Assembly: GCA_902799955.1 (NCBI GenBank)
Contig: CADCCQ010000005.1
Coordinates: forward strand, 62,001 to 126,000
Length of the DNA: 64,000 nucleotides
Source of the DNA: an uncultured bacterium
Lineage (GTDB): Bacteria > Verrucomicrobiota > Kiritimatiellia > RFP12 > UBA1067
Direction of reading: 5' to 3'
Shown: piece by piece, positions 41,001-49,919 of the stretch
Position numbering within the stretch: position 1 is the first letter of the stretch
How the letters are laid out: each line of letters begins with the position of its first letter
Notes under the pieces: generated by a model
Seen by the model: only the letters and a program-made list of their open reading frames with translations
Database searches by the model: none
Told to the model about the DNA's origin: nothing
Position numbers and translations under genes: made by a program

Positions 41001-44000
41001 TAACCTCGTTGTAGTAGTTTGTCTTCATCATTATCTCGGCGTCGCCAAGCGGGGTGAGGCGGTTGTCTATCGCCCAGCCGAAGAACACCGGCGAGTAGCC
41101 GTGCTCCTGCACCCAGTCATACCACCCGACACTGTATCCCGGCGACTCCGTGCCGAGGGGGTCCTTCACTTCGACTCTTGATATGAAGGTGCTCTTGTCA
41201 AAGGAGTCCTCCTTGAACACGAACCACCTCTGCGGGATCCAGCTGTCCTTGTTGCCCTCCCTCGTGTAGCCGTTGGCGAGGATGCCCGTCACCTTGAAGG
41301 TCGCGCTCGTCCAGCCCCACTCGCCGACTGGGTCGAAGTCCCACGACGTGTAGCCCGGCTCCATGCCGCGGATAACCCACGGCGGCTTGGCAAAGTTGGC
41401 GTACATGCCGGAGACGTTGGTGTTGGTTATCTGCATGTAGATGCCCATCTTCACGTTCGTCACCGCGGAGGAACCCATATATCCCGGAACGATTGCGGGC
41501 CCAGGCGGCTCGGCGATGCCGCCGATCAGGAAGAATCCGCCCGCGGTCGGGTCGATGTCGAGCCAGTACATCGTCGTGAGGTCGAGCGGCGTGGTCGTCG
41601 GAAGCGGCGAGGCGGCCCTGTTGGAGTACGGAACGAAGTAGGCCTGCTTCACCTCGCTCGCGTCGGGGTCGGCCCAATCGTCGCCCCAGGCGTTTTTGTG
41701 GTTGCTGAGCCAGTGCATTATCGCGCGGCGGTAGCGCGGATCGATTCCCGCAGCCTCCAGGTCGGACTGTATCTTCGAGGAGGCCACGACTGTGACGTTG
41801 TTGGAGCAGCCCTTGCCGACGCCGCTGACGGTGTACGTCCTCGCCGGGCTGGCGTTGGTCGTGAACGCGACGCTCTTCCCGTCGACGGTGACGTTTCCGA
41901 GTTCATACCACCTGTCTGCGGTGTAGGTGATGTTCGTGCCGCGGTCGCTGCCCTTCGTTATGAACACGAGGACGTTTCCGTTCGTCTGCACGGCATCGCC
42001 CACAGTCTGCAGAATGTGCCCCTCGCCGTCGAGGTAGCAGTACACTATGATCGACGTGCCGTTGGGCGTCGGTATCGCGTCCGGGTCGATGTTCTGGCCC
42101 TCGTTGACGCGTCCGGGGGTCTTCACCACGAGCCGCGACCAGACGTTGGAAGTCTCGCCCCTGGAGTCGAGGACACTAAGCGAGTTCGGAACGCCTCCGT
42201 CGTCGTCGCCCACGTAGAAGAAGTGCGAGCCCGGCATCTTCCTGTTGAAGTAGTTGACCCTGTTCGTCGGGTTGTCGGACTCAATGATCGAGTCCTTGTT
42301 CCAGTCGTAGCCGCGGACCACGACCTCGTGCTCGATTATGCCGCTGGCGCGTACCAGCTGAAGGCCAACCGGCTCTATGCCGGAGATCTCACCGTCGCGG
42401 GTGAACACCGAAGTGGGATGGTCCACGTCCCAGACCGCGTCCAGCGTCCCGTCGTCATAGGAAAGCCGTCCGCCATACCTCGGAGAGGACAGCTTGTTCG
42501 CAAGGACCCTGAACACCATGTTGGACTGCATCCAGCGAAGGTCTTTCGTGGCGGAGAGCGAACCGCTGCCGAACATCCCCAGCTGGTTCGTCAGGACTAT
42601 CCCATTGCCCTCCTGCGCCTGGAGGAGGTTCACCTTCCAGCCCGATATGTCGGCGTCCGCCGGAACCGCGACCTCTACGTACTGCATGTCCTTGTCGGAG
42701 TTCTCGTAGTTGATGTACTCGCCGAAGATGTTGGCCTCGTTTATCCAGGCCCAGTGGGGGGCGACGGTGTCGAGGATGTTGAAGGCCGCGAAGGTCTCCT
42801 TGCCAGCGTTCTTGTCGACCGGCGCGTACCATGCCGGCGGAGACCAGTCGGCGGCGGTGAGGAGGTTCGTGACGGGCGTGTTGCCCTCGCCGCCCATCGG
42901 GTACCAGATGACCTCGAGCATGTACTGGACAACCTGCCCGGACGCGGTCACGGGATCCACGATGGCGTCTCGCGCGTTGAGGTAGCTGGAGCGGTAGATC
43001 AGGTTGGTATCCGTCGCGCGGGCCAGCCAGGCGTGCTTCGCCCTGGGGTTGTCGCGCCAGTTCTCGTAGCCCCACGGCGTTTCGCCCACGAACCAGTGGA
43101 ACTTGACGAGCGGCGTCTTGCTGAAGTCGACCTCGTTGGGGAGCTGCTTCGCCTCCACCTCGCACTGGACGCCCCACGACTCGTTACAGAGCGGCTGCCA
43201 CTGCTCGCCCGGCACGCCGGGCACGTACGTCGTCAGGTTGAGGGCACTGTACTCCTTCGTGTTCCTGAACGCGCCGACGTTCCTGAAGCCGACGGACGCC
43301 CTGAGCGCCTCGGACACCACCATGTCGTCGACCAGGACCCTGACGGGCGTGCTGTAGCCGTAGATCGTGCTGCCGGTGCCGTCCTCAACCGGCAGGGAGC
43401 CGTGCATCCCGACGTCCGAGACGTCATCCACGCCAATCACCGTCAGGCGGAACGCCTTGTAGGACTCATGGCCCTGCGGTATCTTGTAGGCGTAGGACGA
43501 ATACGTCGCGTTGCTGACGACAAAGTAGGTTAGGCGGTCCCATACACCCTTGTCGTCGCCGTCCACGGAGCCGTAGAGCGTGAGCAGCGCGGGCTGTGCC
43601 GACGAGGCGTCGTACTTCCTGGCCTTGAAATGGACCTCTCCCACGAACTTGGATTTGAAGAGCGGCGTCTGGACGAACGGGAGATGCAGCTGGTACGTCG
43701 GGTCGCCGGTGGCGGTTATGAGGACGTCCCTGGTCGTCGAGTTGTTGAGCGCGAGGGACATGCCGGTCTTTGCGGCCGACGTCGTGAGGTCTGGGAGGTA
43801 CATCCGCCTCTCGGAGTTGGAGTCGTCGCCGACGGTCCTGAGGTTCCATCCCCACCAGCTGGAGTCGTCGAGCGTCGGCTCGTCACGGCAGTATATCTCC
43901 GTTATGTTGATGTCGCCGAACGCCGTGGTGTCCATGGAGTTGGAGACGGCGTTCACGACCTTCGGGTCCATGACGATGCGCATTACGCCCTTCACGCCGT

Positions 44001-47000
44001 GGAGCCCGAGGTAGCAGCTACACGTGCCCCTCCTCCTGTCGGCTGCGGAACGGGCGCCTATGTTGAAGTTGGTGATCGTGGTCCAGCTGGAGTTGTCCAG
44101 GTTGTGGAGGTTCGCGACCGTGTTGTAGGAGACGTTGTTAGTCGCGATCTGGAAGAGGAGGTTCACGTTCGTCTGGGCGTTCTCGTAGGCGAAGGACATC
44201 ATGCCGAGACCTATGCCGCGTCCGAACTCGCCGTCGAAAAGCGGGGAGCGGATGGAGCACGGCGTCCCTGGCGTGGTGCGGCGGGCGGAGAGCAGCATCG
44301 ACTTGTTCTGAATCCACCCGGAAGTGAACACAAAGTTCGTGTGCGCATCGTAGTCGGACTCGCTCCTCCAGTTGGGAACGCACGTTTCCTGGGAGTTGTT
44401 CACGTGGGCCCAGTCGGTACCGCGCCACTGGCGAATCACCAGGTTATCGACCGCAACGTCCGTCCTCCTGTCGCGGGACGTACCGCCTGAGGCAAGCTTC
44501 ACAGAGCAGTCCTCCGTCGTGCGCACGACAAAGCTGAACGGCTGAGTGGTCGAGCCGAAGCTGTTGAAGTTCGTCGTCGCGTGGAGCTTCCAGCCGGTGT
44601 TCCGACCAGCGCCAGTGAGGTAGAGGTTCAACGCCTGGTTCGGGATCCTCGCCTTTATTGCCCATTCAACCCCGGAACCAGCATAGTACTTCAGGAGTCG
44701 ACCTGGCGTCAACCGCCACCGCCCTGCTTCAATGTCGGACGAGAGTTCATGCCATTTTGAGGTGTCGGACGCAGGAAGCGTGATTGGGTTGCTCGTATAC
44801 TTATCAATTCTGTTGTCTGCCGTGAAATTGGATATGAACGGCACAGAGACGTCAAACTTGATCAACCTGACGAACCTTCCCTCGCTGTTCGCCGTCGTGA
44901 CACCGTATGTACCACCCGTGAGCCTGTCCTCGGTCGTGTCTCTGTAGCAGACACTGAAGTAGTTTCCGCTCGACAATTGAGAAGGATGATTGGATGCCGG
45001 CATACCCTCGCGCTTGACACCGGCCATTATGCACGTAACCCCAGAAACATCGTTCGACACCGAAAGGTACATCGGAATATATGTCGCCCTGCTTGACGTA
45101 ACGGGAAGATCGAAGTTGAGGTTAGTAATGGAGCCGAGATGAACGGAGTTCATAGTGCCCTCTTCGTCATAGCGCCAGCGGTAAAGCGAGAACACCTGTC
45201 CATTCGCCCTGATGTTCTTGCCGTTTGCTATGGCCTGCTCCACGCGGAATTCATAACAACCGAGATCTGGCGTATAGTAGGCGACGAGCGACAAAGACGC
45301 ATTGCCAGTGAAGCTTGTTCCGTTCTGGTCGTCGAACGCGGCACGGGCTGCGATGGTGTAGTTTGTCATTGACATCTTGTCGTACGCATCATAGTATGCG
45401 AAATCATCAAACTCGATGAACTGCGCAAGGCGCCCGTCAAATGTTATCGACTCAAGACCACGAGGCGAAACCGCCGCATTCACGAAGGAAATGTAGCCCC
45501 TACCCTTACCCTCCATCTGGAACGTGCGGCCCGAATCCTTGTCCTTGAACCTCTCATAGGCAAGCATGCCTGGACCTAGTGCCCAGCCGTTAGGCGAGTC
45601 CGCAGATTCCCAAGGTTCATAGTCTTGAAGAGCAAGAGTCGCCGCGCCTGCCACAAACGCCTCTGACCACCACTGGTTGGTGGCGGACATGTCCTTCCAC
45701 GTGTCGAACGTCTCCGAAAGCTGCCTGGCGTTGGCGCTTGTGCCGGACTTGCTGTCGTTCTCCACCGAATTGCCCTTGAACTTCCCGCCTACAATGTTGG
45801 CATCGCTCCACGAGTCGAAGTTCTGGTAGTCGGCGCGGACTATCGTGAGCGTCTTCTTTTCGTCGTCGACCTGGAAAAGCAGATAACCGGCGTCTGCATC
45901 AAACGGGGCCGCAGTCCAGGATTCCTCCCCAGACTCGACCACATACGCCGCGCTAACGGGCAGCGTCTCTATGTCGACTGGCGAAGCCCAGAGCAACCTG
46001 TTCGTGACGACCTCAGTCGTGCCGTCTTCCTGCCTGTTCAGCGCCTCGAAGCGGAACTTCATGCCGCCGGCACTCGCCGTCCTCGTCGGCAGCAGGCCGC
46101 GCCAGACGTGGTTCGTCACAAGTTCCATCTCGACGGTGTTCGTAGGCGAGCAGTCACCCCACTCGTCTATGGTGAACACCTGGAGGTTGACGGCCTCGTA
46201 GTTGCTTCGACCGTTTCTGAGGCGCACAAACCAGTCCGTTCCGCGGCTCTGGTACGTCGTATCATAATCAGGCCACAGCGGCGGGCTGACAGAAGGCCAA
46301 TTCCCAGACGCCCTGTTGGTAACGACGCTGACGTTCTCCGTGTACAGATCACCCAGTCCAAGGTTCAAACCGGAATAGTCGCAATATTCGTAATACGGGG
46401 CGCTCAACCGCATTTCATAAAAGTACTCTATATCACCCTCTCCCATGCCGCTCAAATCAAGAGGCTTGCTTGATGAAAAGCCATTGGCGGGGTCTAGATT
46501 GACAAAACGCCATTCATTTGTGACCTGGTTGAGGTACCTCCAACGGTAATGCATTTTTGCGACTGTGACAAAAGACGCGATGTCGGCGTCGACCTTGCCG
46601 GGATTCGTTGAAAATGTCACATTGCCTCTTGCATACACGTCGGTGTCGCCGACGGCAGGGAACGGGATACTCCAGGCAGCCTCCTGACCAAGAACCTGAT
46701 GACCACCCTTCGCGGAATCGTATTCTCCGTATGTGTCTAGGTCCACACGCATTGCAGGATAGGAGGCAATTACATTGTCAACCATAAGGAACGTGACACC
46801 TTCATCAACACCATAACCACTAACGGAAGAAACGCGTACAATTCTAAACCTAACAGGTCCTTGGTAGTCTATTTTAGCCGCAATCCTATAGAACCGCGCA
46901 TTAGATCCACCAGGTGTGACATTCACATTAATCACATTGCTTGTGTCAAGGGCCGTGAGATTTCCCGCCCCATCAGACACCAACGGCAACAACGGCACCC

Positions 47001-48825
47001 GCCGCCAAGATGCATTAGCGAAATAATTTGTCACGGAAGGAGACACCGATTCGTCCACCATCATAACATTCTCGTCTGTTGGGAGTTTTTCAGGATCGTC
47101 ATCACAACCCGTAGCGACTTCTACCGCAATCATATACCCATCATCCGATTCGGCCTCTGGGTTGACAACATCAAAGTAAACAGTTCCCACCCCATTTGTA
47201 TAACACGGAGAGTATATTGCTGCACCTTCCTTATTTCGCAGCGCCATGTGCGAGGCCTTTGCTGGCCCCCCCGCGGTTGTAGAAACCGACAGGTAGTTTC
47301 TTGTGGCACGCATAGTACCAGAATCATTATGGTAATTACTACCAATGCGCACATCTTCAAGGCGCCAGATAAGCGTAGCTCCACACAACTCCGTTATAGG
47401 CGTCGAATGTAAAAGCTCGTTCGTCGTAGCTGAGTTGAACCGACGGTGCGACGACGAGGTACCCGTATGCACCCAGTATGTACCTGCGGATGGATCTGTC
47501 TGGTCGTAGTCCTGGTCCGTAATTGGGCAGTCCGACCGGGAGTCGTTGTTAGCCAAAAGGACACGCCCGGAAAGCGTCGCGCTGCTCTCCGTACCTGCGA
47601 GACCGCTGTACGAGGCGTCAGGCCCGGAAATCGAGCCCCAAGTCCCATGTCCGCCAGCGCCCTGTTCATACTCGGCCTTCATCCATGCCGCGTTTCTGGC
47701 CACGGGGGCGAGCCTAAGTTCGTCGTACGAACCATTCAACGAATCCTGCACGCCGCCAGCATCAGCGCCGAATGCAAGTGTTCCGGCATCCACGGTGGTT
47801 GTTATTCCACCCGTTCCAGCCATGCCCCGACCGTCAACATATAGATTGACCTTCGTCCCGTTGTACACGAACGCAAGGTGATGCCAGCTGCCGGAAAGGC
47901 TGAGGTCCGGCGGACGCGACGTATTCGGCGGCACGGGGATGTACCAGCGGGCTGTCGTAGAACCGCCATTGCCAAACAGCACGATGCCCGTGTCGTTGTT
48001 GTTGTCGCGGATTATCGAAAGCCAGCCGTCGCCGGTCATTCCGCTTTTTGTAGCAGCAAAGCACGGCCTTCCGCCCTTCTCCGTTATGAAGTACCATCCT
48101 GAAAAAGTGAACACGCCGTTGTGCGGATATGTGTTTGACACCTGAAGCCTGTTCCCATGCGTAACGCTCGCGGACGAGGAGTTGACGCGGGCGCGACCGA
48201 TCGCGCCGTCCGTGGAGACCATCTGCGTGAGGTCGCCTGCGTCGCCCTTCGTCGGCGTCGCGGCGTGCGCGCCCGCCGTGGAGTCGCCGGACGCCGTGGT
48301 CGCGGCATCGGCGGCAGTGATATTCTCGTTCATGTGCCAGACGCCGTCGTACGCCGTCCATGTGTCGGTGGCCGCCGGCGCCGCCGGGACAGTCGCGGAC
48401 GCAAGTTCGCCCCAAAACGCAGTCACCTTCGCGCCGCTCTTGTACTCCGGAACCCTCACCCAGACGTAGGACTCGCCGTCGCGGTTCCACTCGTCAATCT
48501 CAAACGCAAGAAGATTCCCGTTGGCGTCGACGAACCTCAGGTCCGACGCGTCGTCCTTCGCCTGGGTGTACTGAAACCCCGCCGGCATGTCCTCGGCGAA
48601 CTTGACGAGCATCGGGAAATTCGCAAGCGTCTCCCCTCCGGTGTAGCCGGTCACTGTAAGCGTCGCATGGTACCGAAGCCCCTCGACGGTCGGACCGGCG
48701 CCGAGCCTGGCGCGGCCGCCCGCCGCCGCCGCGGGCGCTCCAGATGCCCCGCGAGCATAATGCGGCAGCATGGCCGCCATTGCGACGGCCAGTGTCATTG
48801 CAGCGTATGTTCTCGCTTTCGACAT
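40984..48825 (-). CDS. giant secreted DUF2341/LamG protein, first gene of the 23.5-kb operon
   Basis: A 2613-residue protein with signal peptide MSKARTYAAMTLAVAMAAML...ARG. A DUF2341 domain follows (about 50-140; NFPMLVKFAEDMPAGFQY...DLRFVDANGNLLAFEIDEWN...VWVRVPEY). A LamG/concanavalin-like domain (about 205-390) carries FTFSGWYFITEKGG, SWHHLAFVYNGTKVNLYVDG and YDELRLAPVARNAAWMKAEYEQ. The long middle consists of beta-rich repeats. At about 2020-2170 there is a lamin-tail-like segment (INEANIFGEYINYEN...YVEVAVPADADISGWKVNL). DUF2341 plus LamG is typical of exported glycan- or surface-binding proteins. No C-terminal anchor is visible. AGGGG lies about 9 nt before ATG 48825, and the leader carries a hairpin. 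Stop and next start overlap. Confidence 0.85.
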   Translation of the reverse strand: MSKARTYAAMTLAVAMAAMLPHYARGASGAPAAAAGGRARLGAGPTVEGLRYHATLTVTGYTGGETLANFPMLVKFAEDMPAGFQYTQAKDDASDLRFVDANGNLLAFEIDEWNRDGESYVWVRVPEYKSGAKVTAFWGELASATVPAAPAATDTWTAYDGVWHMNENITAADAATTASGDSTAGAHAATPTKGDAGDLTQMVSTDGAIGRARVNSSSASVTHGNRLQVSNTYPHNGVFTFSGWYFITEKGGRPCFAATKSGMTGDGWLSIIRDNNNDTGIVLFGNGGSTTARWYIPVPPNTSRPPDLSLSGSWHHLAFVYNGTKVNLYVDGRGMAGTGGITTTVDAGTLAFGADAGGVQDSLNGSYDELRLAPVARNAAWMKAEYEQGAGGHGTWGSISGPDASYSGLAGTESSATLSGRVLLANNDSRSDCPITDQDYDQTDPSAGTYWVHTGTSSSHRRFNSATTNELLHSTPITELCGATLIWRLEDVRIGSNYHNDSGTMRATRNYLSVSTTAGGPAKASHMALRNKEGAAIYSPCYTNGVGTVYFDVVNPEAESDDGYMIAVEVATGCDDDPEKLPTDENVMMVDESVSPSVTNYFANASWRRVPLLPLVSDGAGNLTALDTSNVINVNVTPGGSNARFYRIAAKIDYQGPVRFRIVRVSSVSGYGVDEGVTFLMVDNVIASYPAMRVDLDTYGEYDSAKGGHQVLGQEAAWSIPFPAVGDTDVYARGNVTFSTNPGKVDADIASFVTVAKMHYRWRYLNQVTNEWRFVNLDPANGFSSSKPLDLSGMGEGDIEYFYEMRLSAPYYEYCDYSGLNLGLGDLYTENVSVVTNRASGNWPSVSPPLWPDYDTTYQSRGTDWFVRLRNGRSNYEAVNLQVFTIDEWGDCSPTNTVEMELVTNHVWRGLLPTRTASAGGMKFRFEALNRQEDGTTEVVTNRLLWASPVDIETLPVSAAYVVESGEESWTAAPFDADAGYLLFQVDDEKKTLTIVRADYQNFDSWSDANIVGGKFKGNSVENDSKSGTSANARQLSETFDTWKDMSATNQWWSEAFVAGAATLALQDYEPWESADSPNGWALGPGMLAYERFKDKDSGRTFQMEGKGRGYISFVNAAVSPRGLESITFDGRLAQFIEFDDFAYYDAYDKMSMTNYTIAARAAFDDQNGTSFTGNASLSLVAYYTPDLGCYEFRVEQAIANGKNIRANGQVFSLYRWRYDEEGTMNSVHLGSITNLNFDLPVTSSRATYIPMYLSVSNDVSGVTCIMAGVKREGMPASNHPSQLSSGNYFSVCYRDTTEDRLTGGTYGVTTANSEGRFVRLIKFDVSVPFISNFTADNRIDKYTSNPITLPASDTSKWHELSSDIEAGRWRLTPGRLLKYYAGSGVEWAIKARIPNQALNLYLTGAGRNTGWKLHATTNFNSFGSTTQPFSFVVRTTEDCSVKLASGGTSRDRRTDVAVDNLVIRQWRGTDWAHVNNSQETCVPNWRSESDYDAHTNFVFTSGWIQNKSMLLSARRTTPGTPCSIRSPLFDGEFGRGIGLGMMSFAYENAQTNVNLLFQIATNNVSYNTVANLHNLDNSSWTTITNFNIGARSAADRRRGTCSCYLGLHGVKGVMRIVMDPKVVNAVSNSMDTTAFGDINITEIYCRDEPTLDDSSWWGWNLRTVGDDSNSERRMYLPDLTTSAAKTGMSLALNNSTTRDVLITATGDPTYQLHLPFVQTPLFKSKFVGEVHFKARKYDASSAQPALLTLYGSVDGDDKGVWDRLTYFVVSNATYSSYAYKIPQGHESYKAFRLTVIGVDDVSDVGMHGSLPVEDGTGSTIYGYSTPVRVLVDDMVVSEALRASVGFRNVGAFRNTKEYSALNLTTYVPGVPGEQWQPLCNESWGVQCEVEAKQLPNEVDFSKTPLVKFHWFVGETPWGYENWRDNPRAKHAWLARATDTNLIYRSSYLNARDAIVDPVTASGQVVQYMLEVIWYPMGGEGNTPVTNLLTAADWSPPAWYAPVDKNAGKETFAAFNILDTVAPHWAWINEANIFGEYINYENSDKDMQYVEVAVPADADISGWKVNLLQAQEGNGIVLTNQLGMFGSGSLSATKDLRWMQSNMVFRVLANKLSSPRYGGRLSYDDGTLDAVWDVDHPTSVFTRDGEISGIEPVGLQLVRASGIIEHEVVVRGYDWNKDSIIESDNPTNRVNYFNRKMPGSHFFYVGDDDGGVPNSLSVLDSRGETSNVWSRLVVKTPGRVNEGQNIDPDAIPTPNGTSIIVYCYLDGEGHILQTVGDAVQTNGNVLVFITKGSDRGTNITYTADRWYELGNVTVDGKSVAFTTNASPARTYTVSGVGKGCSNNVTVVASSKIQSDLEAAGIDPRYRRAIMHWLSNHKNAWGDDWADPDASEVKQAYFVPYSNRAASPLPTTTPLDLTTMYWLDIDPTAGGFFLIGGIAEPPGPAIVPGYMGSSAVTNVKMGIYMQITNTNVSGMYANFAKPPWVIRGMEPGYTSWDFDPVGEWGWTSATFKVTGILANGYTREGNKDSWIPQRWFVFKEDSFDKSTFISRVEVKDPLGTESPGYSVGWYDWVQEHGYSPVFFGWAIDNRLTPLGDAEIMMKTNYYNEVIDSGH

Positions 48826-48878
48826 CTGACTTTCCCCTGTGTTTTTACTGTTTTCTTCGCATTAAGACACACGGACAT

Positions 48879-48904
48879 TTCGCGTCGAACCCCTTCGGCG
48901 CGAA
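48879..48904 (-). promoter_or_regulatory. 5'-leader hairpin of the giant operon
   Basis: Outer arms TTCGCG (48879-48884) and CGCGAA (48899-48904), one mismatch, inner arms CGAA (48886-48889) and TTCG (48894-48897), 4-nt loop. It lies in the roughly 97-nt leader between the predicted start site and ATG 48825. Confidence 0.55.
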
Positions 48905-48928
48905 CTTCCACTATCTCTGCATATTTTG

Positions 48929-48957
48929 ATTATATCACATTATCCGCCTCTTGTGTA
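48929..48957 (-). promoter_or_regulatory. promoter of the 23.5-kb surface-protein operon
   Basis: Extended -10 TGATATAAT with TATAAT at 48929-48934, 17-bp spacer, and a weak -35 TACACA at 48952-48957. The -10 box overlaps the TAA stop of gluQ (48930-48932), so the promoter is built into the end of the upstream gene. Confidence 0.6.
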
Positions 48958-49919
48958 AAAAAATTTTCGCAGAAATACGGCCTGTGCGGAATCGTGTCAA
49001 GCGAAAAATGCGGAACAAGCTCCGCCAGCGACATCTCATCGCCGGCCTCGCACCAGCCGCATGATGCCGCGAGTCGGCCTATTATCGTCTGCGGACGGAC
49101 GCCTGCGGCGCGGTACGACGCGACGCGAGTGTCGCCGTGGCGCTTGGCCAGACGGCGTCCGTCCGCGCCAACCACAAGCGGGACATGGCAGTACGAAACC
49201 CGAGCCGCGTCGCCGAAGAGCGCGCGCGCCACAAGGATCTGCGCAGGCGTCGCGCAAAGAAGGTCGTCGCCGCGCACAACCTCCGTAACGCCCGCGAGGA
49301 CGTCGTCGACAGTCGCAGCGAGCGTGTACCCGGCGCCGTCAGCATCGCGCGCGAGCGGAAAGTCGCCGAGCGTCGCCGACACGTCCTGGGAGAATTCGCC
49401 AGCGAACGCATCGACGAAGCGCACATTCGTCCCGCGCTCGACGAGAAAGCGCCAGCACGGGACGCGCGCCCGTCCGCCCTCCGCGCGGGCGTCGAGAAAC
49501 CTCTGCGCGGCGTCCCACGTCGCGAACCGACCTCTGCACGTGCCCGGGTAGAACAGCTGCTCGCCGTCGTGCGGGGCGGACTGCGCCGCCTCGACGTCGC
49601 GCCGCGAACACACGCACGGATACGCGAGCCCCTTCTCGCGCAGCGACTCGATCGCGTCGTGGTATACGTCCCTGCGCTCGGACTGGACGCTCGACTCGTC
49701 CCAGTCGAAACCGAGCCAGCGGAGGTCGTCAATGGCCTGCGCGGCCGCGCCGGGCCTGTCCCTCGGATGGTCGAGGTCCTCCATGCGCATGAGAATCCGC
49801 CCGCCGCGGGACCTCGCCCTGAGCCACGCCACCATGAAGGTACGGACGTTCCCGAGGTGCAGCGCACCGGTCGGGCTCGGCGCGAGCCTGCCTACATATC
49901 TTTCCAGTACTTCTTCCAC
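48930..49919 (-). CDS. gluQ: glutamyl-Q tRNA(Asp) synthetase
   Basis: GluQ-RS attaches glutamate to queuosine at position 34 of tRNA(Asp). The 329-residue protein is a truncated GluRS with no anticodon-binding domain. It has RLAPSPTGALHLGNVRTFMVAW (HIGH-type motif), RMEDLDHPRDRPGAA and RLAKRHGD in place of KMSKS. The Cys/Tyr zinc residues are at YPCVCSRRD and YPGTCRGR. Start is GTG 49919, overlapping the stop of the metallopeptidase gene by 28 bp. It closes the mlaF-mlaD-peptidase-gluQ unit. The last codons overlap the promoter of the giant operon. Confidence 0.93.
   Translation of the reverse strand: MEEVLERYVGRLAPSPTGALHLGNVRTFMVAWLRARSRGGRILMRMEDLDHPRDRPGAAAQAIDDLRWLGFDWDESSVQSERRDVYHDAIESLREKGLAYPCVCSRRDVEAAQSAPHDGEQLFYPGTCRGRFATWDAAQRFLDARAEGGRARVPCWRFLVERGTNVRFVDAFAGEFSQDVSATLGDFPLARDADGAGYTLAATVDDVLAGVTEVVRGDDLLCATPAQILVARALFGDAARVSYCHVPLVVGADGRRLAKRHGDTRVASYRAAGVRPQTIIGRLAASCGWCEAGDEMSLAELVPHFSLDTIPHRPYFCENFFTQEADNVI

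Noticed and set aside
41698-43533. A 611-codon plus-strand frame opposite the 2613-residue protein gene
   Set aside because: Antisense shadow; the minus frame encodes coherent beta-rich protein including the lamin-tail-like segment.
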